DNA of 64,000 nucleotides, taken from Lingula anatina. Lineage: Eukaryota > Brachiopoda > Lingulata > Lingulida > Lingulidae. The position numbers were made by a program, and so were the translations under genes. The first letter of the stretch is position 1. Each line of letters opens with the position of its first letter. Shown piece after piece: positions 45,753 through 57,700 of this stretch. The stretch lies in contig NW_019775601.1 in the NCBI RefSeq assembly GCF_001039355.2, positions 170,387 to 234,386 on the forward strand, given 5' to 3'. The notes beneath the pieces were generated by a model. It searched no databases and was not told the origin of the DNA. It worked only from the letters and a program-made list of their open reading frames with translations.

Positions 45753-48700
45753 GGTAAAAATCGAGCCAAACTTACCCTCGTCCACCCAGCCCTCAACAGT
45801 CGCGCGACAGATCATGTCTCTGAATTGGCGCGTCTTGTCCTTCAGCTCACTAAACAAGTCCACGGCCAAAACGGTCTCATTGACCGGCTCTGTCGCTATG
45901 TACTGTAACTCGGTCATATTATAATCGGCAACACCTATGGCAATAACCGTGACGTTGGCATTGTGAACCTTAATTAATAGAAAGGAGAACGGTTCGATTA
46001 ATTTTCACATGAAAATGGACTCTCACACATTTTATTTGTAATTATTTTGTGTTGTACATATCAATTATACTTTTGCCTCCACCTATAAAATAGACTCTTT
46101 GCTGTAGATGTACATATTACCAGTATCTTAATATAGTTTATGGAATTATTTTTTAGTTATTCTGCAACTTATGTATTGCAGTTCTTGTTTAATTGTCCAG
46201 TAAGGTTTGCAGGAGGACACCTACCAAGTCAGCAGCAATAGCGGTAGCCTCGGGATCTGTAGAACCACCGTCTATAACGAGCACAGCCACGTCTTGCACA
46301 TCAGGTCGATCACCGTTTTCTTCCTGGAGGATATCGTTTCTGGATAAAATGAAAGTTTACTACTACCTTATTAGCCATTTCATACGCGTGTTTATCTACC
46401 CATTCGTCCCATTTTATTACATATACTAAGATTTTTTTATTTTTTGATACTTCGAAAGTATTTTGAAGTTAGAATCATGATAAAGTATGCAGATTATTTT
46501 ATTTCACATTTCGTTTTGATTTTTAAGTTTTTGCGTCATTTTTTCCTTTGAAGAGATCTGCATCAAGAGTGAGTTAGGAGGGGCAGGGTGAGACGTTATG
46601 TTGAAAAACCAAAGCTCACAGCAGCGAGTTCAACGCAGTATCTGAATTGGTGAGTCCTCTCTTGTAGGGAATCTTGTCTATATTTTGGATGAGCGTTTCG
46701 AAATCAAGTGTTGTGTTGAGATGGAATTCCACCTAGAAATAATTAATAATCAGTAATTAACAAATGAAAAACAAATGTCTACAAAATATTTATAAAGATC
46801 TCATTTGCGGATCAACTTTGTTGTGAATACTCTCTTTAATATTATCCTATCAAACCGTCACGTAACTTACATTGGCGTCCGAGGAGAACTGGATCAGGCC
46901 GTATCGTATCTTGTCTTCACCGAATGGTAGAGTTTGTACGACCAGTTTGACGAAATTATTCAGAACGTCAAAATGTTTATGTTTCAGACTCCCACTGCCG
47001 TCCAATAGAAATACAATGTCAGCCGTCGGGTCGCATGCTGGAATAATAAATATGGACATTATAAGTAATTTAAAATATTAACTTTGTTTACGGGTACATT
47101 TTTACAGTGGAAAACTGTGGGTTTTGCTCATTTCATCGTTTCAAGACCCAATCACCTTTGAAAGAGTTTTTGAAGGATATTATTTTTGAAGGATATTAGA
47201 GTGTACTTTGTAACTGATGTGAAGAAATCGAGCATTGAAAGAATGAGCAATTTTTGTTAAGTATGTAGAAAATGTTAATAAAAAAAGTTAATAATGGTCT
47301 AGAAAATACTAGATAAAAAGGCAGTAGTCAATCAGATGAAACACATATCTTCAGCCTGACAGGACAGACGTGGCTTATGTTACAGACCAATAATTACAGT
47401 TTTAAAGCGGACTATATATATGAATTTATGTTGAGCTTAAGTCAACTAACATTCGAGGCTACAGTCGTTTGTCAAAACGGTCTCGGGTGTTAGGAAAGAC
47501 CAGGAGGATAAAAAGTTGTAAAAAGCCTGTAGCCACCTACCTTGACAGGGGCGTGTTTGAGTTTCCAGGCCATAGCTTCCAGGGACCGGTTTCGCGTACT
47601 CTCGGGTTCTTGTTGCAGTGCTGTCCTCTGGTGAGCAGTGCGACCACGTGCTCCACGGAAAGACCTCATTACTGCACGCCACAATGATGCTGAGTAAGAC
47701 GTCAGTGTCGTCAGTGACGTTTCGATCTGGGGTGCAGGTAACATCTACGTTGTCAATTAATGGTCGGGGAGCGCCAAGTTTTTTGTCTCTAAAAATGTGA
47801 AATTTTATGAATCGGAAACATTTAATTTGCGATGCCCTGTAAAATATCTGAAAAGTAGGCCTATTTATTGTCTCTTCTTAATTACCTAAGGATTCAGATT
47901 TTATATGAAATTACCAAGTACTTGGAAAGATGCTGTTCTAAATTACATCTTAAATTGTAATTGTCAGTCTTTTTGAATCAGTTTATGTCAGCAGTAACAC
48001 TCGTGGTCGTAGCAGAAGTAATAGTTCCTACAGTTTTAATGACAGTGCGAGTTATAGCAATATGGGTATTTTTATTTAAAAATAGCACCATGGTCCATAG
48101 TTAATCTTTAACCGAAACTTTTCTGACTGGAGCTTTAGGACTAACACGGACCAGGGTCTTCATTTTCAAATTTACCACTCGCGCCCGCTTTCCAAGATGG
48201 ACATCGGTGGAGGTTTACTGAAGTGTACGGGGGCAATCATCATAGGCTCTTTATGGGAAAACCAACTGCTCTTTCCAGATAAAGTAAAACACGCCACTGT
48301 AGGAGACATCACGATAAGCGTGCACACAATAAATAAATACATGGAGGGAAGATTTGAAAATGAAGATGTTGGCTTCCTTCGAACCAAAGGCTCCGGAATC
48401 TTTCGCCTTACATGTCTTCAGAATAGACCGTGCAGCCGACTATCCGAGGGGCGACGAAGTGCTCTGGGCAGCCAATAGATGGCCTTAGTGAGCTCTCTGG
48501 ATCCGTTCCGTTTACTCTTTCAGTAAATTCTGTATAGCTGTATTCTGTGATAGGGCTCTGTCTGTTTACCCTGTCAGAAAACTTTGTATAGTTGTATTCT
48601 GTGACAGGGTTCCTTTCTGCACACGTGACCACTGCCTAAACAGAGTCAAATAGTAAACGTGCTGGTTTCAATGAAAAAATAATAAAAAGTTAAAAGTCAA

Positions 48701-51229
48701 CAAAGAGTGGAAGACATTGGCTTTGAACAAAGAAACAAACAGAAACTGGAAAGTAAGATAGATAGGCCTACAGTTGAACAAAATACAAAGGGAGAAGAAA
48801 ATTGGAGAGATGATGAAAAATAAAATACTGCACCTTTATTTTTTTCTGCGACTTGGCTTTGCCGGGGGGGATTTTGCCAACTTTTTTTCCAGCGTAGTAC
48901 GCATAGCAAAATGCAACCCCCGGGTGGTTGGAGCTAAAGCGTAGTCTGGGTGAACATTCGCCGCCGTCGTCCTCTGTGAAACATTGACAACTTAGGGCAA
49001 AATAACCTTCAGGGCACCTCACGGTTGTCACGTTAGATAACTGCAGGTCTCCAATAACCACTGAAAGTTTCGATAGACACTAGAGTAATGCTAAGTGCAC
49101 AGAACAGCGAGATATAGGTAAGTTTTTGAAAGTCCATCTTTTGCTGTACTCGTTTGAGTTATTTGAAATATATCTTGAGGTCTGTTTACCAAAAAAAATT
49201 TTTTTGATAATTAATATCGACAGTTAGGGACCATTCCCAGGGCCTATCGTACTAACTGTGGATCGATCTATCTCCAAGGGGATTCTTGCTAAATTGCATT
49301 CAACTTAAGCGGTTCTGAAGTCTGGAACGCCTTCTGAAGCTGTTGGGGGTAATTAACTATCGTTTAACAACTTCAGTGGGCGTACCAGACATCTAAGCCG
49401 CTTGGCTGATTGTATAGAATAGTATAAGTATAGAAAAACAGATCTTTGCAAATGAAGAGAGGAAACATTTAGCAAACTATATTTTTTGACTGCCACTTTA
49501 AGTTTCTTACAGAACGAGACTAAAATCACACCAAATGCGAATATGCACATTGAAGAAAATGAAAATAATAGTAACAATACTGAAATTAATAAATTAAAAT
49601 TCTAAATGAATGATAAATCTTATTAGTAAGAGTGAATAAATGAATAATATTATAAAGCACCAATCAGTCGGGTTCCATGACTTATTTCTCACCATACGTC
49701 CCATCACAGTCTTCTTTCACTCCGCTTGCCAACCCTGACCCCGGGTCAGGGATTCCAGGCATCCCCGTCTCACCCGAAAATTTGACGTCAATCATGTTGT
49801 AGTCACGTGATGACCTCCATATGCATTCATCGGTACTGCTGATGTGGGAAAATGCTTTGCAACTTGGATTCTAAAATATAAAACGCTTGACCAGTTGAAG
49901 CAGCCAAAGTTTAACAAGTGCAACAAGTGCAGTGTGTAGTCAATCCTGTTCCGTTTTATTTTTTTGCAAGGGTATGATTTTTCGTTGACGTTTATCTCAA
50001 ACTGTGTGCATGACTGTGAAATGTCTGCAAAATTTGAACATTGTAACAATTTAATAGTACCCTCCACTAAAAAACGACGGTCATCTCACAATATTGAAAA
50101 AATTTAACAAATGAAGAACAAGGAAATTAAAAAAAAAAGCAAATTACAAAAAAGGCACGCATTTTATAAAATAATACCGCACCCATCACCTAAGATATCT
50201 TTAAAATATGTCAGACAGTTTCCAAAACTAGACCTCCTCTCTCATTATCACCCCCCCCCCCCCCGAACACGAATTATATTTTGAAAAGGCGCACATGTTT
50301 CATGAAGAGACATCTCGTCACACCTGTCTTTATAAAACACCAAGTAACTTTTTTTAAACAAAAATGTTGGATCATTGCAGCGTACGTATATACCTTATTG
50401 CATTCCGCCTCGCAGTCAAAAGTCGTTTTTATGTTCGTTAATATGGTAGTGTCGTGGGTCTCGATCTCAGTAGTAGCGATCACGTGATCAGGCCAGTGGT
50501 GATAGCTGCATTTTGGTATCAACTCAGCGTCCGTACCTGAAACTAAGGTTAACCTGACTGAAAAATTGACCCCTCCTAAAAAATGATAAAATGAAATAAA
50601 ATAAAAACACTATACACACCTTTTTTAAGTTATTGTAATCCATATATGCGTGAATTATGTTTTTGTAGGTTTTAACAGCCACTGTCCACTGATATGGAAG
50701 GCCAACTGCATGGGATTTACCCACCAAAATGAATATTCCCGGGGAGATGAGCAACTTTCTCGTACTCACAAATCATTAATCTGTCCCTTTCTACACTTGG
50801 ATTCGACCTTTATTTAAATTTTTAAAGGTTAATTTAGTTTAAAATGGCTGGCCAGTCACTTTAACCAGCTACCGTCTTCCTCAGCTCCGTTGAAAATATC
50901 AACAATCGGGTACGCCCCAGAAAAAAATTAAGGAGTTAAATAGTTTTAAGGTGTATTAGGTAAGGTTTTATAAGAAGCTGTGGATGTCAAAATAAGCACT
51001 TGTGGATTTCCAAACCCATGGAGTGTACCTTTAATGTGAATAATCAAACATTATTAAATTATTGCTTCAGTCCTACCCCTTTACGATAGACTAACGCACG
51101 TTGTCCCTCTTTAACATAATATCCGAAATTTGCGGCTCAAGATGGAGATTGTGAATAATTTGGTTTGTGCTCAAATATCTTACCAATTATAAGAATCCCA
51201 AACAATAAGATCGGGGTGAACCTCGGCAT
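41540..51229 (-). CDS. Secreted vWA/TSP1/lectin-like mosaic protein, paralogue A (His-rich tail)
   Basis: Fourteen coding exons, minus strand, true order: 51184-51229 (signal peptide MPRFTPILLFGILIIG), 50394-50536, 49693-49870, 48834-49060, 48412-48635, 47541-47788, 46871-47037, 46620-46732, 46225-46339, 45776-45968, 45284-45433, 42792-42880, 42344-42527, 41540-41763; about 766 residues. Modules: PAN/apple-like (exons 2-3), Cys-rich (4-5), TSP1 (6), von Willebrand A (7-10) with MIDAS DGSGS, TSP1 (11), rhamnose-binding-lectin-like (12-13), His- and Lys-rich tail (14). Extracellular; it probably binds matrix or glycans through these modules. Exons 8-11 also appear at 43448-44896 because of an assembly duplication. 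It is paralogous, exon for exon, to the gene at 54568-61300. Confidence 0.85.
42344..42880 (-). CDS. Paralogue A: rhamnose-binding-lectin (SUEL)-like domain
   Basis: Two exons. 42792-42880 reads HFDCRREALLDLSCDQQHYT and 42344-42527 reads CTNGTC, LLRSRCDEEDVC, then LPVLHVLFECC. The spacing (C-x-LxLxC, central C, RC, VC, PC, and a terminal LxVxFxC strand) resembles the galactose/rhamnose-binding lectin fold of sea urchin egg lectin relatives. The classic YGR and DPC sugar-contact motifs are absent or altered. The fold assignment is moderate and the sugar binding uncertain. Confidence 0.55.
43448..44896 (-). pseudogene. Duplicated exons 8-11 of paralogue A (assembly duplication)
   Basis: The segments 44784-44896, 44389-44503, 43940-44132 and 43448-43597 repeat exons 46620-46732, 46225-46339, 45776-45968 and 45284-45433 at an offset of 1836 bp, with essentially no differences. 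The repeated block is 43187-45022 versus 45024-46859, and the join is the single N at 45023. Exon 11 ends in phase 1, while the repeated exon 8 needs phase 0, so the copies cannot be spliced in tandem. Treat as a duplicated contig end. Confidence 0.88.
45284..45433 (-). CDS. Paralogue A: second thrombospondin type 1 repeat
   Basis: The exon encodes YTEWTPWSNCSESCDGGVQT, then TRTRRCLNPTKCG and ending QLCNVFCCWG. The W-x-x-W-x-x-C start, the C-x-x-x-C-x-G-G core, the RTRRC strand and six cysteines fit TSP1. The two spaced tryptophans are in the context where C-mannosylation commonly occurs in this family. Confidence 0.9.
45704..45751. repeat. (AT)n microsatellite, also at 43868-43913
   Basis: An AT dinucleotide run immediately downstream of exon 10 on the minus strand. 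The same run appears at 43868-43913 as part of the duplicated block. Confidence 0.95.
46225..47037 (-). CDS. Paralogue A: von Willebrand A domain, N-terminal part
   Basis: Exon 46871-47037 reads CDPTADIVFLLDGSGSLKHK, giving the D-x-S-x-S start of the metal-ion-dependent adhesion site. Exon 46620-46732 contains KRGLTNSDTALNSL, which supplies the MIDAS threonine position. Exon 46225-46339 contains VAVLVIDGGSTD, matching the third MIDAS loop (an Ile-Asp-Gly variant). The domain finishes in exon 45776-45968 (VTVIAIGVADYNMTELQYIA). All metal-coordinating positions appear present, so divalent-cation-dependent binding is plausible. Confidence 0.85.
48412..48635 (-). CDS. Paralogue A: Cys-rich exon 5 with 18-residue internal duplication
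   Basis: The exon encodes TEYNYTKFSDRVNRQSP directly followed by TEYSYTEFTERVNGTDP, a 54-bp repeat (about 48508-48615). The equivalent exon in the other gene (59405-59568) has one unit, NEYTYAEYSDRVNGTDP. Both then continue with a conserved SIGCPxHFxAPxIVGC segment. The donor at 48411 gives phase 2, as in the paralogue. Confidence 0.85.
49224..49310. repeat. Solo arm of a MITE-like inverted repeat
   Basis: The stretch from TTAGGGACCATTCCC to GCATTCAACTTAAGC resembles the left arm of the inverted-repeat element at 57914-58170 (GGGACCTTTCCC to GCAATCAGCTTAAC). No clear opposite arm is seen nearby. It lies in paralogue A, in the intron between exons 3 and 4. Confidence 0.4.
50249..50264. repeat. 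Poly-C run
   Basis: A homopolymer of about 15-16 C in an intron of paralogue A. Similar C runs occur at 27247-27264 and 38315-38333. Confidence 0.9.
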
Positions 51230-51878
51230 GGTCTTGATTCCTGCAAAAACGAAACCTGGATTTTTTAAACTGAAAATATTTAAAATCTGTTTTTATTGAT
51301 CCAAAATTGGCAATCAGATTCTACCAACCTACAGTGCCTCTCAAAATAAAAGTCATATTTAGAGGTACATTTCACTACAAGGTTACTAAACAGTTAGTTG
51401 TCCTTTTCAATAGACTTTGTGACAATCTTCTGCGATGAAATGGAGCCTTGTATCAGCTACAGTGCTGCTGATACGGCGTAAAGCAATCACAGGGACTCTC
51501 ATTAACTAACTATCGCACACGCACGAGCACACACACACACACACACACACACACCAATATTTATTCAATTGATTATGGATACCAACATGACGAATGTTAT
51601 ACTACAATGAATCTCTAACTCAAGGACGAACTACCGGTGATGACAACTTATCACACGCCTGATTTACTTCTTCTGTCCCAGGCACACTTAAATGTTATGC
51701 AATATTTCATGATGAAACCAGAAATTCTCATTTGTTTGTCTCCGACCCGCTTTCGAATACGTTGGGATTTTAGTTTTCAAAGATGAGGACATGTTTTTGA
51801 GCGAGATAAGACACGAGTTAATACTAAGTAGCATAAATCAATCAGCAAACTTAGGAAGATTATGAGTAAAACACCTAC

Positions 51879-51989
51879 CCGTCTTACACCAAGGCGACCC
51901 CCCTCACTGTCATGGCGCCACTCCAAAATGTGACGGACTTGAAATGAATAAGCCACGCCCTCGTGTCAATTTAATACGCACCCCACGTG
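51879..51989 (-). promoter_or_regulatory. Probable promoter and 5' UTR exon of paralogue A
   Basis: A donor-like site (GACGG followed by GTAGGT) ends a possible 5' UTR exon at 51879. A TATA-like TATTAAAT lies on the minus strand at 51969-51976, and an E-box CACGTG at 51984-51989. The transcription start would be near 51940. The coding exon begins after a matching acceptor at 51241. This is predicted from spacing only. Confidence 0.4.
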
Positions 51990-52632
51990 ACTCAGATTCT
52001 GATGTCTGACCAATGAAATAAAAGGACCAAAGTCTGCGAGGGGGGGGGGGCAAAGCAAGTTACTTTAGGGGTTCATTGGCGAGTGTTTGCCTTTTATTTT
52101 CTCCGATGATGTCATAACAGCCAAACCCAATATAGAGGTGCAAATAAGGTCAAGTACTTGGGTAAGATGAAACTTTTTGACAAATTTTCTGGGGGAGATA
52201 CGTTACATAGTATTAGCCATGACTAATTTACCATGACTGAAACAAAATATATCAGAACGCGATATAAAAATTAAAATTAAATGACCCGATATATACGTTA
52301 CAATTTAGGCTCCTTACATAATTGTAAAGACATGGTAAAAATCAACAATTAAAATTAAGATGGTGGTGGGTATTTTTTTCTATAAACGTTTATATTTTAA
52401 AAAATGAATACAGGTTCGATTTTATTCAATTTTATTTTTTGACACTTCAGCATGTGAACTGGACCTCTATAATGGGATTTGGTGGTAAGGGTCTTACTAT
52501 ATCGTCAGTCAGCGTCTAGGTGAGTACCTCTGGAGACATTAATACCTGTTTAATGCATTGCTTGCCAGTAGATTGTAGGGTTTTAACAACTGTCCTCTTA
52601 AGTATTTCTACGGTCTAGAATAAGGTACAAAC

Positions 52633-52678
<46 letters not shown>

Positions 52679-54567
52679 GATAATAAAATATAATACACAT
52701 TTATTTTACATTCACTGTGCATTGAATATTTTAGTTCTTTGTTTAGCCCAAACTGCCTTTAAAATAGCTGTGACCTTTCTACTTTTAGGCACAAATATTT
52801 TGATTGCGTATTTTAATATCTATTATCTTTTGAATTAATATCGTAATATTCATGCCTTCCGATATGCATTTGTCATTGCACTAGTAATGTTACACTTAAA
52901 CTTTTGTTTGGAATTTGAAATCATTATTTATTAAGATCGCGTTAAAAAAAGCTCGTTATGAGGCATTTAACAAATAATGCAGTCATATCATGAATGATTA
53001 ACCTATCACGTGACTTCAGCGTGATACGTTGGAGTAAACGAGGTCAAATTACCATCTAACAAACGTCCGTAATGAACGCTTTTTACTTGTAACGATGTAC
53101 GACGACAGATATACTTAATCTGACAGATCACACCGTGCTGCAAACGAGTGCTGCTTATTTTAAACCACGACCCGTGAAACGCCAGGATTGGAAACTGGCA
53201 TTCTTCGTTTCGTGGGCCCTTAGACATACTGACGTCATTTTGCCCAAGGTTGGACCTAATTTTGTAATAGTGTAACATATGAAACGGCGGTGAAGACTAA
53301 CAAAGGCAAAGAAAACATTGTATGCCAAATAAATTAGTTCTGCTGTAATTGGTATAATTTTAGAATTTTTTTCTTTCAAAATCAACACAAAAATAGAATA
53401 AAATTGAATAAAATAAAATAAGATATAATGACATTGGTGGCGGGGTCGTGAGACGCCATCTTGTTTGTCTTGTTCAGAGCTTCCCATTCCTGACGCAGAT
53501 AGGCGCTCAGATTTCCAAGGGATTCCAGAATTACTGCTTGGCAAATGTGCCTTCTACTATCACTCACGTACGATCACTTTCAGTGAAGTAATGGACGTCT
53601 TTTTTTACTCAAAATTTCAGATTGAATCGCTCGTCTAAAATATTTCATTTTGTTCGAAATAGTCAAGCTTCCATTTTCACTATTTTGTACTTCAAGACGC
53701 AGGCTTCGCGCGCCTCCAATTTTTTTGCAGGATTAAAAACAACTGCCAAGTTGATACTTATAACATTCGCTATGGAAATGGACAGAAAGCTAGATTGGTC
53801 ACTTGTGTTCTGTTTTACACAAAAAATGCCTTTTTTACTTCGTGAAATATTTTGCAAGATGGGGAATGCTCTCAGCCATATACTGCAGAAGACTCAAGCT
53901 TCTAACGAAGGTTTCCATTAATCGCTTCACATACTATCTTATACCCAATTTTAATCACGTTTTTCACTTGCTTATGCTACAGATATATCCTGCTTGTTAT
54001 CTTATGGAGAATTTCAAAAGAAGTACTACTCTCCGAAAGATGAAAAATGGTGAGTGAACGTGTTTAACTTAGGCTTATTTTCAGCGCATAGCTATGTTCA
54101 GATTAAAGATTTTTACTTTTTTCATAAATCTGAGAATTTTTTAATTAAAGTAAAACAAAATTGGATAACCAAAACAAGGTATTCAAATATCCGAGAGGGG
54201 TTGTTCGTAAATTGACAACAATACAGTGAGAAAATGGCTAAAATTTATTATGCAATACAGGGTAAGAAAACATTTAAAACAACACTACATGTCAAAAAGT
54301 CCGAAAATGGTACATCACTGAACGAATTCCAGAACAAAATTTCCAAAGTGAGTGTTCATTTGCAGCTTCTCAATGGCACCTTTGATATGGAATATATTGA
54401 AAGCACTTAACACATTCAGTCGTTATTTACACACATTGCAACGCCTCCTAATTACTTTTTCATTGTTTAAAATACTTTATAAAAAGACGCTTTGCGCCAT
54501 TGTATATATAAAAAACGTCTAACTATGTCTCTAAATTAAGGCTTGTGGTCCACTAAATGGCTATAAA
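51990..54567. other. Intergenic region between the two vWA paralogues
   Basis: It holds an AAT trinucleotide run at 52632-52676, a poly-G run near 52041-52050 and short open frames without recognisable domains. A 186-bp open frame on the minus strand at 53382-53567 (ILESLGNLSAYLRQEWEALN) has a coding-like flavour but no splice or homology support. Otherwise I see nothing here. Confidence 0.55.
52632..52676. repeat. (AAT)n microsatellite
   Basis: About 14 trinucleotide units. It lies between the two vWA paralogues. Confidence 0.95.
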
Positions 54568-54755
54568 TCATCCTCGTTTGGGGCCCTTTCTCTTGGGTCC
54601 ATGTTTTGCCGGCCCGAGATTATTAGCCCCCGGCACGTGATTGTGACCACGTGGTCCGCCACGCCCAACAGCGTTCTTGAAGGAGCGGGGCGTCAGGGGG
54701 TGTGGATGAGACGGCCAACCACCGGGTGTATTCTGCGCTGGGATTGGTCCTTTGC
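54568..54755 (-). CDS. Paralogue B: C-terminal basic tail exon
   Basis: It starts GKGPIPAQNTPGGWPSHPH, sharing QNT-x-x-GWPSHPH with paralogue A. It then becomes Gly/Pro/Arg/Lys-rich and ends HGPKRKGPKRG-stop. No His repeats are present. Confidence 0.85.
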
Positions 54756-57700
54756 CTGAAATCAACAAATCGGATTGAATTAATTGTAAGGGTTATTATG
54801 ATTGGTGGATTTTTCATAGTACAAGAAAATGTATTTTGATATTTTCTATCAATTTCAAATCTGCAGAAAACCTATTCGACATCAAAATGAAAAAAGGAAC
54901 TGATCAAAATAACCCGAGGACCAAATGCCAACTGGAAAGGAATCCATCAGACGAGTAACTCAAACGATGGAATAATCTCAAAATCTAAGACATCCCATGT
55001 CGATTGGGCTTGTCTATACCTAAAACACTTAATGAAAATAAACCAGTAAGATTCATCGACGCTTTGTGGTATTATTGCCCCTTCCAATCGGAAAAACATG
55101 AAGCTGGGAGACAACTTACCGCCCGGGAAAAAGCAGCATTCAAACAACACGTGCAGAATGTCAAGCTGGGAGCCTGTTCCACAAGGGTAGATCGTCTTGC
55201 AAGAACCTTGCTCATTGCACCTGGACTCGAGCTTGGACTTTATCCCGGGGACGGCACTGCAGTTACCATCCGGACAAATAAGGACGTCTTCTACCTAAAT
55301 TGAAAAGAAATCGAGCATGATGAAAAACAATGTATGAAAACGGAAATTTGGTGTTATCTGTAAAAAAAGTAGTGGCTAAAATCAGTAGTAACGCAGAATT
55401 TTTGAAAAGCGTGTGAGTCCTGTTTTTTTTTTTAATTAAAATTCTGCACATTACACTTCACATATAAAACGTGGCCAAAACGGCAGGTATTGAAACGTGC
55501 TGTTTAAATGCTATTATATCACAAACATATTGTTTGTCTATGGCGAATTAAGTTCCATTTCTTTTTCTTTAAAGTCTGTACAAATCATCACGGACAAAAG
55601 AACAAGTTTTGCGAAACAAGATGGAGTCTTGGTAAATTTTTGGAAATAATATGCTCGGTGCCATATACGCACTCTGATGTATCTGGTATATTTATCTTCG
55701 GGACAGTAGAGTTGGAGAGTAGTGGTTGTTCTGCAGTCGATGTGGAAGTCGTGCTTGGAAGCTGGAAGAGCAAGGTACTAGGTAAATGACAGCGCACTGC
55801 ACTTAAATGTAAATGTACGTATATTTTTATAGTAAGCTGCATGACGTTGACATTTGAAAAATTACACCAACACCAAGACCACAATAATGTTTTACTATTT
55901 AATTGAAAATAAATTTACCAAAACGAAATGATGGAAACGTTTTAATCAATCGCCAAATCCTGGGGCACTGGCCTTTCAGCCATTTGGTGTAATGGAAGTC
56001 AGAGGTACAATAGAACTGTGAATGAAGCTATTCAACCAGCCCTTGCCAAGGACCCTTCACCTACCCCAGCAGCAAAACTGGTTACACTCCTGGGTTTCAG
56101 ACTGCTCCTCCATACCGCAGACAGCAGCGTTCAGACAACGCCGAGATCTGGACTGAGTACCGCCGCCACATGTAGCTGAACAGGTGCCCCAAGCTGTCCA
56201 CTCAGTGTAGTCAGAACCTGAAATAAAAAAATATATTAGAAATATTATCAACTACGTTAAAAGTAAGCGCTGTAACTTAATTTGTAATATCTTTAATACA
56301 AAATTTGTAATATCTTTAATACAAAATTTGTAATATCTTTAATACAAATAGGTTATGGTACACACGCACACAGAGAGAGAGAGAAAGAGAGAGAGAGAGA
56401 AGAAACTTTTTATCGGCCATCTTTTTATCCTCAAGAAGTAAAGTTAAATAAACAGATTGATAAATTAATACATTAAGGAGAGAAACATTTGCAACAGTTG
56501 TTAGTATTTGGATCTTACCCACGGTCCAATCCACGTCGCCAGTCTTACAGAGAGAAGAGCGGAAACTGGCGCTAATTTGCGCCAAGTCGTCGAAGGACTC
56601 CGCCAGGTATAGCTTCTCGTTGAGAGGCTCACTGGCGATGTACTCCAGTTCGGCCATATTGTAGTTACCGATGCCAATCACCAAGACACTGTAGTTCGCT
56701 GCTTTCACCTGAATTTTGGGGTTTCATGAAAGTATTAGAGATTAATATTTTGTGGAAATTTTCATGCTGTAACACATTATATTAACCAGTATCACCATCC
56801 TTACGTGAGAAGAAAATGTTACCGTTATATTAAAGGGATGAACCGTATAGATTTGTCGGAAGCAGAAGCTTATGTTATTGCAGTAATTAAAAAAACATAC
56901 CTCTCCGACAAATAGCCGCGGTATCGTCGGTTAAAATAAAATATTCCTACTCATCCCCCCAAAAAATTAACAATTATGTTCTTTCATATAAATCATAATA
57001 AATCTTACCGCATCTGCCGCTACTGTTGTGAGTGAACCATTGGTAGACGCGCCATCTGTCAGTAGAATAATTATATCCTGGACATCCGGGCGGTTGCCAT
57101 TGGCTTCTTGCATGGTATGAGATCTGAAGACGGAGGCAGATCATTTTTTCAAAATCTGAGATTAAGTTCTTAAACGTAAGATATGGAAAGTGCCTAGTTG
57201 CGAAATTGTCGCCTGAGATTTTTTTAACCGTTTTATTTTTCTTCGTGACAATCATACCATTAGAATGTGTTATATGAAGCACTTACGTTTCAATACCACC
57301 ATATGCGAAATATGGTACCATTGTATATATTATATTGTTAATTTATAAAGTTAGACAGACTTACACAACTAAATTCAAGGCCTTGTGTGTGTAAGTATAG
57401 CCCCTGTAGTAGTTCATGTCGTCCACCATCTTTAGTATGTTTTCCAAGTCGTAGGAGGAGTTAAGATCGAACTCTACCTGTAATTCAAAGGCTTAAACTA
57501 CAAAACTGCTAACACGAAACCAGAATTAACTTTAAAGGGATAATAACTTCGTTTTGGCCAAAAAATGAATTTTCCTGGAGTAAACAACAATTTTCCCATT
57601 CTTACCAATGGTTGAATCCATTTTTACACTCAAAGCTAGTCCCTGGTTTTTTTCTAAAAAGTTTGGTTTTTTTGTTAAAATCTCTTAAGAGATTTTAACA

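Noticed and set aside
53382-53567. Possible coding fragment between the vWA paralogues
   Set aside because: Only about 60 residues, no splice signals or recognisable family; low-complexity sequence follows. Not enough support.
55588-55884. Ser/Thr-rich linker exon (55669-55777) in paralogue B
   Set aside because: An alternative reading frame starting at 55761 gives an 89-bp exon matching paralogue A in length, phase and sequence, so the Ser/Thr-rich frame is a shadow.
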